This document shows positions 62,907 through 64,000 of a DNA stretch of 64,000 nt, piece by piece. Position 1 is the stretch's first letter. The number at the start of each line of letters is the position of its first letter. The stretch lies in the NCBI RefSeq assembly GCF_039888675.1, contig NZ_JBDQQR010000001.1, positions 2,480,001 to 2,544,000 on the forward strand. Direction: 5' to 3'. The notes below the pieces were generated by a model that saw only the letters and a program-made list of their open reading frames with translations, was not told the origin of the DNA and ran no database searches. A program made the position numbers and the translations under genes. The stretch comes from Mesorhizobium sp. CAU 1732 (GTDB lineage: Bacteria > Pseudomonadota > Alphaproteobacteria > Rhizobiales > Rhizobiaceae).

Positions 62907-64000
62907 TCAGGCCTCTACCATTGCCAGTTCGCCCGCGCGCAGGCATCGGCTGCCTGCCACCAGCGGCACCGGAGAGATGGTGCAAGCTTCGATGGCGAAG
63001 CGGCATCTCGGGTGGAAGCGGCAACCCTGCGGCAGGTTCCACGGTGGCGGCACCCGCCCGTCGATCGTGGGCAGCCGGCCCCCTGCCGCCGATGAAGAAT
63101 GCGGCGTCGCTTCCATCAGCGCGCGCGTATAGGGGTGACGCGGCGCATCGAAGACATCGGCGACATTTCCGGTCTCGACGATCTGGCCCGAATACATTAC
63201 GCCGACGCGGTCGCAGGTCGCGGCTACCACGCCGAGATCGTGGGTGATGAGAAGGATCGCCATGTCCATCTCCTGCTGAAGCTCGTGCATGAGGTCCAGC
63301 ACCTGCGCCTGGATTGTGACGTCAAGGGCCGTCGTGGGTTCGTCCGCCAGCAGCACTTTCGGCTCGCATGTCAGCGCCATCGCGATCATCGCGCGCTGGG
63401 CCATGCCGCCCGAGAACTGGTGCGGATAGTCGTCCAGCCGCAGTCTGGCATTGGGTACGCCCACGCGATCGAGCAGTTCGACGGCACGGTCTCGTGCGGC
63501 GGCGCGCGACAGCTTCTTGTGGGCCTGCAAGGGTACGATGATCTGGTCGCCGATCGTGTGGACGGGCGAAAACGCCGCCATCGGGTCCTGGAAGATCATG
63601 GCGATTTCCGCGCCGCGCACGCGCTGCAACTCGTGTTCGCCGGCTGCTGCGAGGTCGCGGCCGCCAAAGTGTACACTGCCTCCGGTGACCACGCCGGGCT
63701 TCGGTGTCAGGCCAAGTATGGCCAAGGCAGTTTGCGACTTTCCGCTTCCCGATTCACCGACCAGCCCGAAGGTTTCGCCGGCTCGAAGAGAAAAGCTCAC
63801 GCCGTCGAGTACGCGGGCGCCGTCATTGCCGATGGGAAATTCGATCGTCAGCCCTGACACGTCGAGGATGCTGGCTGTTCCAGCCGTATCGTTTTTCTCC
63901 GCAGCCGACGGGACATCGGTCGCAACGGATACAGGCTGCGCGGCGGTAGCCGGTCTCGCGCGCTTGCTTGAGACCGGCCTACGCGTTCCCGTCAGAATGT
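62907..64000 (-). CDS. ABC transporter ATP-binding protein (DppD-like), system 6, 5' end beyond window
   Basis: The ATPase part (Walker [11 protein letters not shown], signature FSGGMAQR, Walker B VLLADEP, switch LITHDLGV, C-terminal [14 protein letters not shown]) begins near 63875. GTG at 63860 would cut into the first beta strand ([11 protein letters not shown]). Upstream the frame stays open to the window edge without a good start codon, encoding a polar, Ala/Thr/Val-rich stretch. The gene may begin outside the window, and a permease-ATPase fusion with this stretch as linker is possible. Treated as partial. Confidence 0.85.
   Translation of the reverse strand, partial: ILTGTRRPVSSKRARPATAAQPVSVATDVPSAAEKNDTAGTASILDVSGLTIEFPIGNDGARVLDGVSFSLRAGETFGLVGESGSGKSQTALAILGLTPKPGVVTGGSVHFGGRDLAAAGEHELQRVRGAEIAMIFQDPMAAFSPVHTIGDQIIVPLQAHKKLSRAAARDRAVELLDRVGVPNARLRLDDYPHQFSGGMAQRAMIAMALTCEPKVLLADEPTTALDVTIQAQVLDLMHELQQEMDMAILLITHDLGVVAATCDRVGVMYSGQIVETGNVADVFDAPRHPYTRALMEATPHSSSAAGGRLPTIDGRVPPPWNLPQGCRFHPRCRFAIEACTISPVPLVAGSRCLRAGELAMVEA

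Noticed and set aside
1..64000. Mobile element, prophage, CRISPR or RNA gene
   Set aside because: I saw no transposase, integrase, phage structural gene, regular repeat-spacer array, tRNA-like cloverleaf or rRNA sequence.

Overview
The window is high-GC DNA (low-to-mid 60s % GC by eye) with tightly packed operons and frequent ATGA start/stop overlaps. IclR, LysR and TetR control is abundant, as are peptide/opine-type (substrate-binding protein family 5) ABC importers and a TRAP transporter. This points to a metabolically versatile alphaproteobacterium, most likely Hyphomicrobiales (Rhizobiales), on a chromosome or large replicon. I see no tRNA, rRNA, CRISPR array, integrase, transposase or phage gene. 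The region reads as a catabolic and uptake archive rather than a mobile island.

Layout. (1) 1-5.9 kb: the end of a hydantoinase B subunit, hydantoinase A, and a three-gene TRAP transporter. An IclR gene (6.0-6.8 kb, minus) follows. (2) 7.1-15.6 kb: an amidohydrolase-fold protein that has lost its metal ligands, a complete peptide-type ABC importer with its binding protein last, and an NDP-forming acyl-CoA synthetase. A second IclR gene follows (minus). (3) 16.7-32.6 kb: an acyl-CoA catabolic island containing 3-hydroxyacyl-CoA dehydrogenase, quinone-oxidoreductase-like MDR, hotdog thioesterase, acyl-CoA dehydrogenase, SDR, APH-like kinase, LysR, a second NDP-forming CoA ligase, two crotonases and a second ABC importer. 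It suggests import of an organic acid or amide, CoA activation and beta-oxidation-like degradation. (4) 32.8-41.2 kb: an M20 dipeptidase divergent from a third ABC importer, the most unusual system here. Its binding protein appears circularly permuted. Its second permease carries an inserted periplasmic domain of about 300 residues that looks like a seven-bladed YCF48-like beta-propeller. Its double ATPase has an extra segment of about 80 residues in the C-terminal domain. (5) 41.4-48.9 kb (minus): a fourth importer with two paralogous binding proteins, a double ATPase and two RidA-family proteins, divergent from a TetR gene with a palindromic operator between them. (6) 49.9-61.8 kb: gamma-glutamyltransferase-like enzyme, IclR, M81 (MlrC-like) metallopeptidase, a fifth importer and two M20 amidohydrolases, apparently a module for uptake and hydrolysis of modified peptides or N-acyl amino acids. 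(7) 61.9-64.0 kb (minus): two ATPases of a sixth importer running off the right edge.

How it works together: most modules pair a high-affinity importer with hydrolases or CoA-activating enzymes and a local one-component regulator. Candidate operators (palindromes) lie in the divergent intergenic regions. Long hairpins recur next to binding-protein genes and may set the higher expression of binding protein over permease. Substrates cannot be read from sequence alone and are left open.
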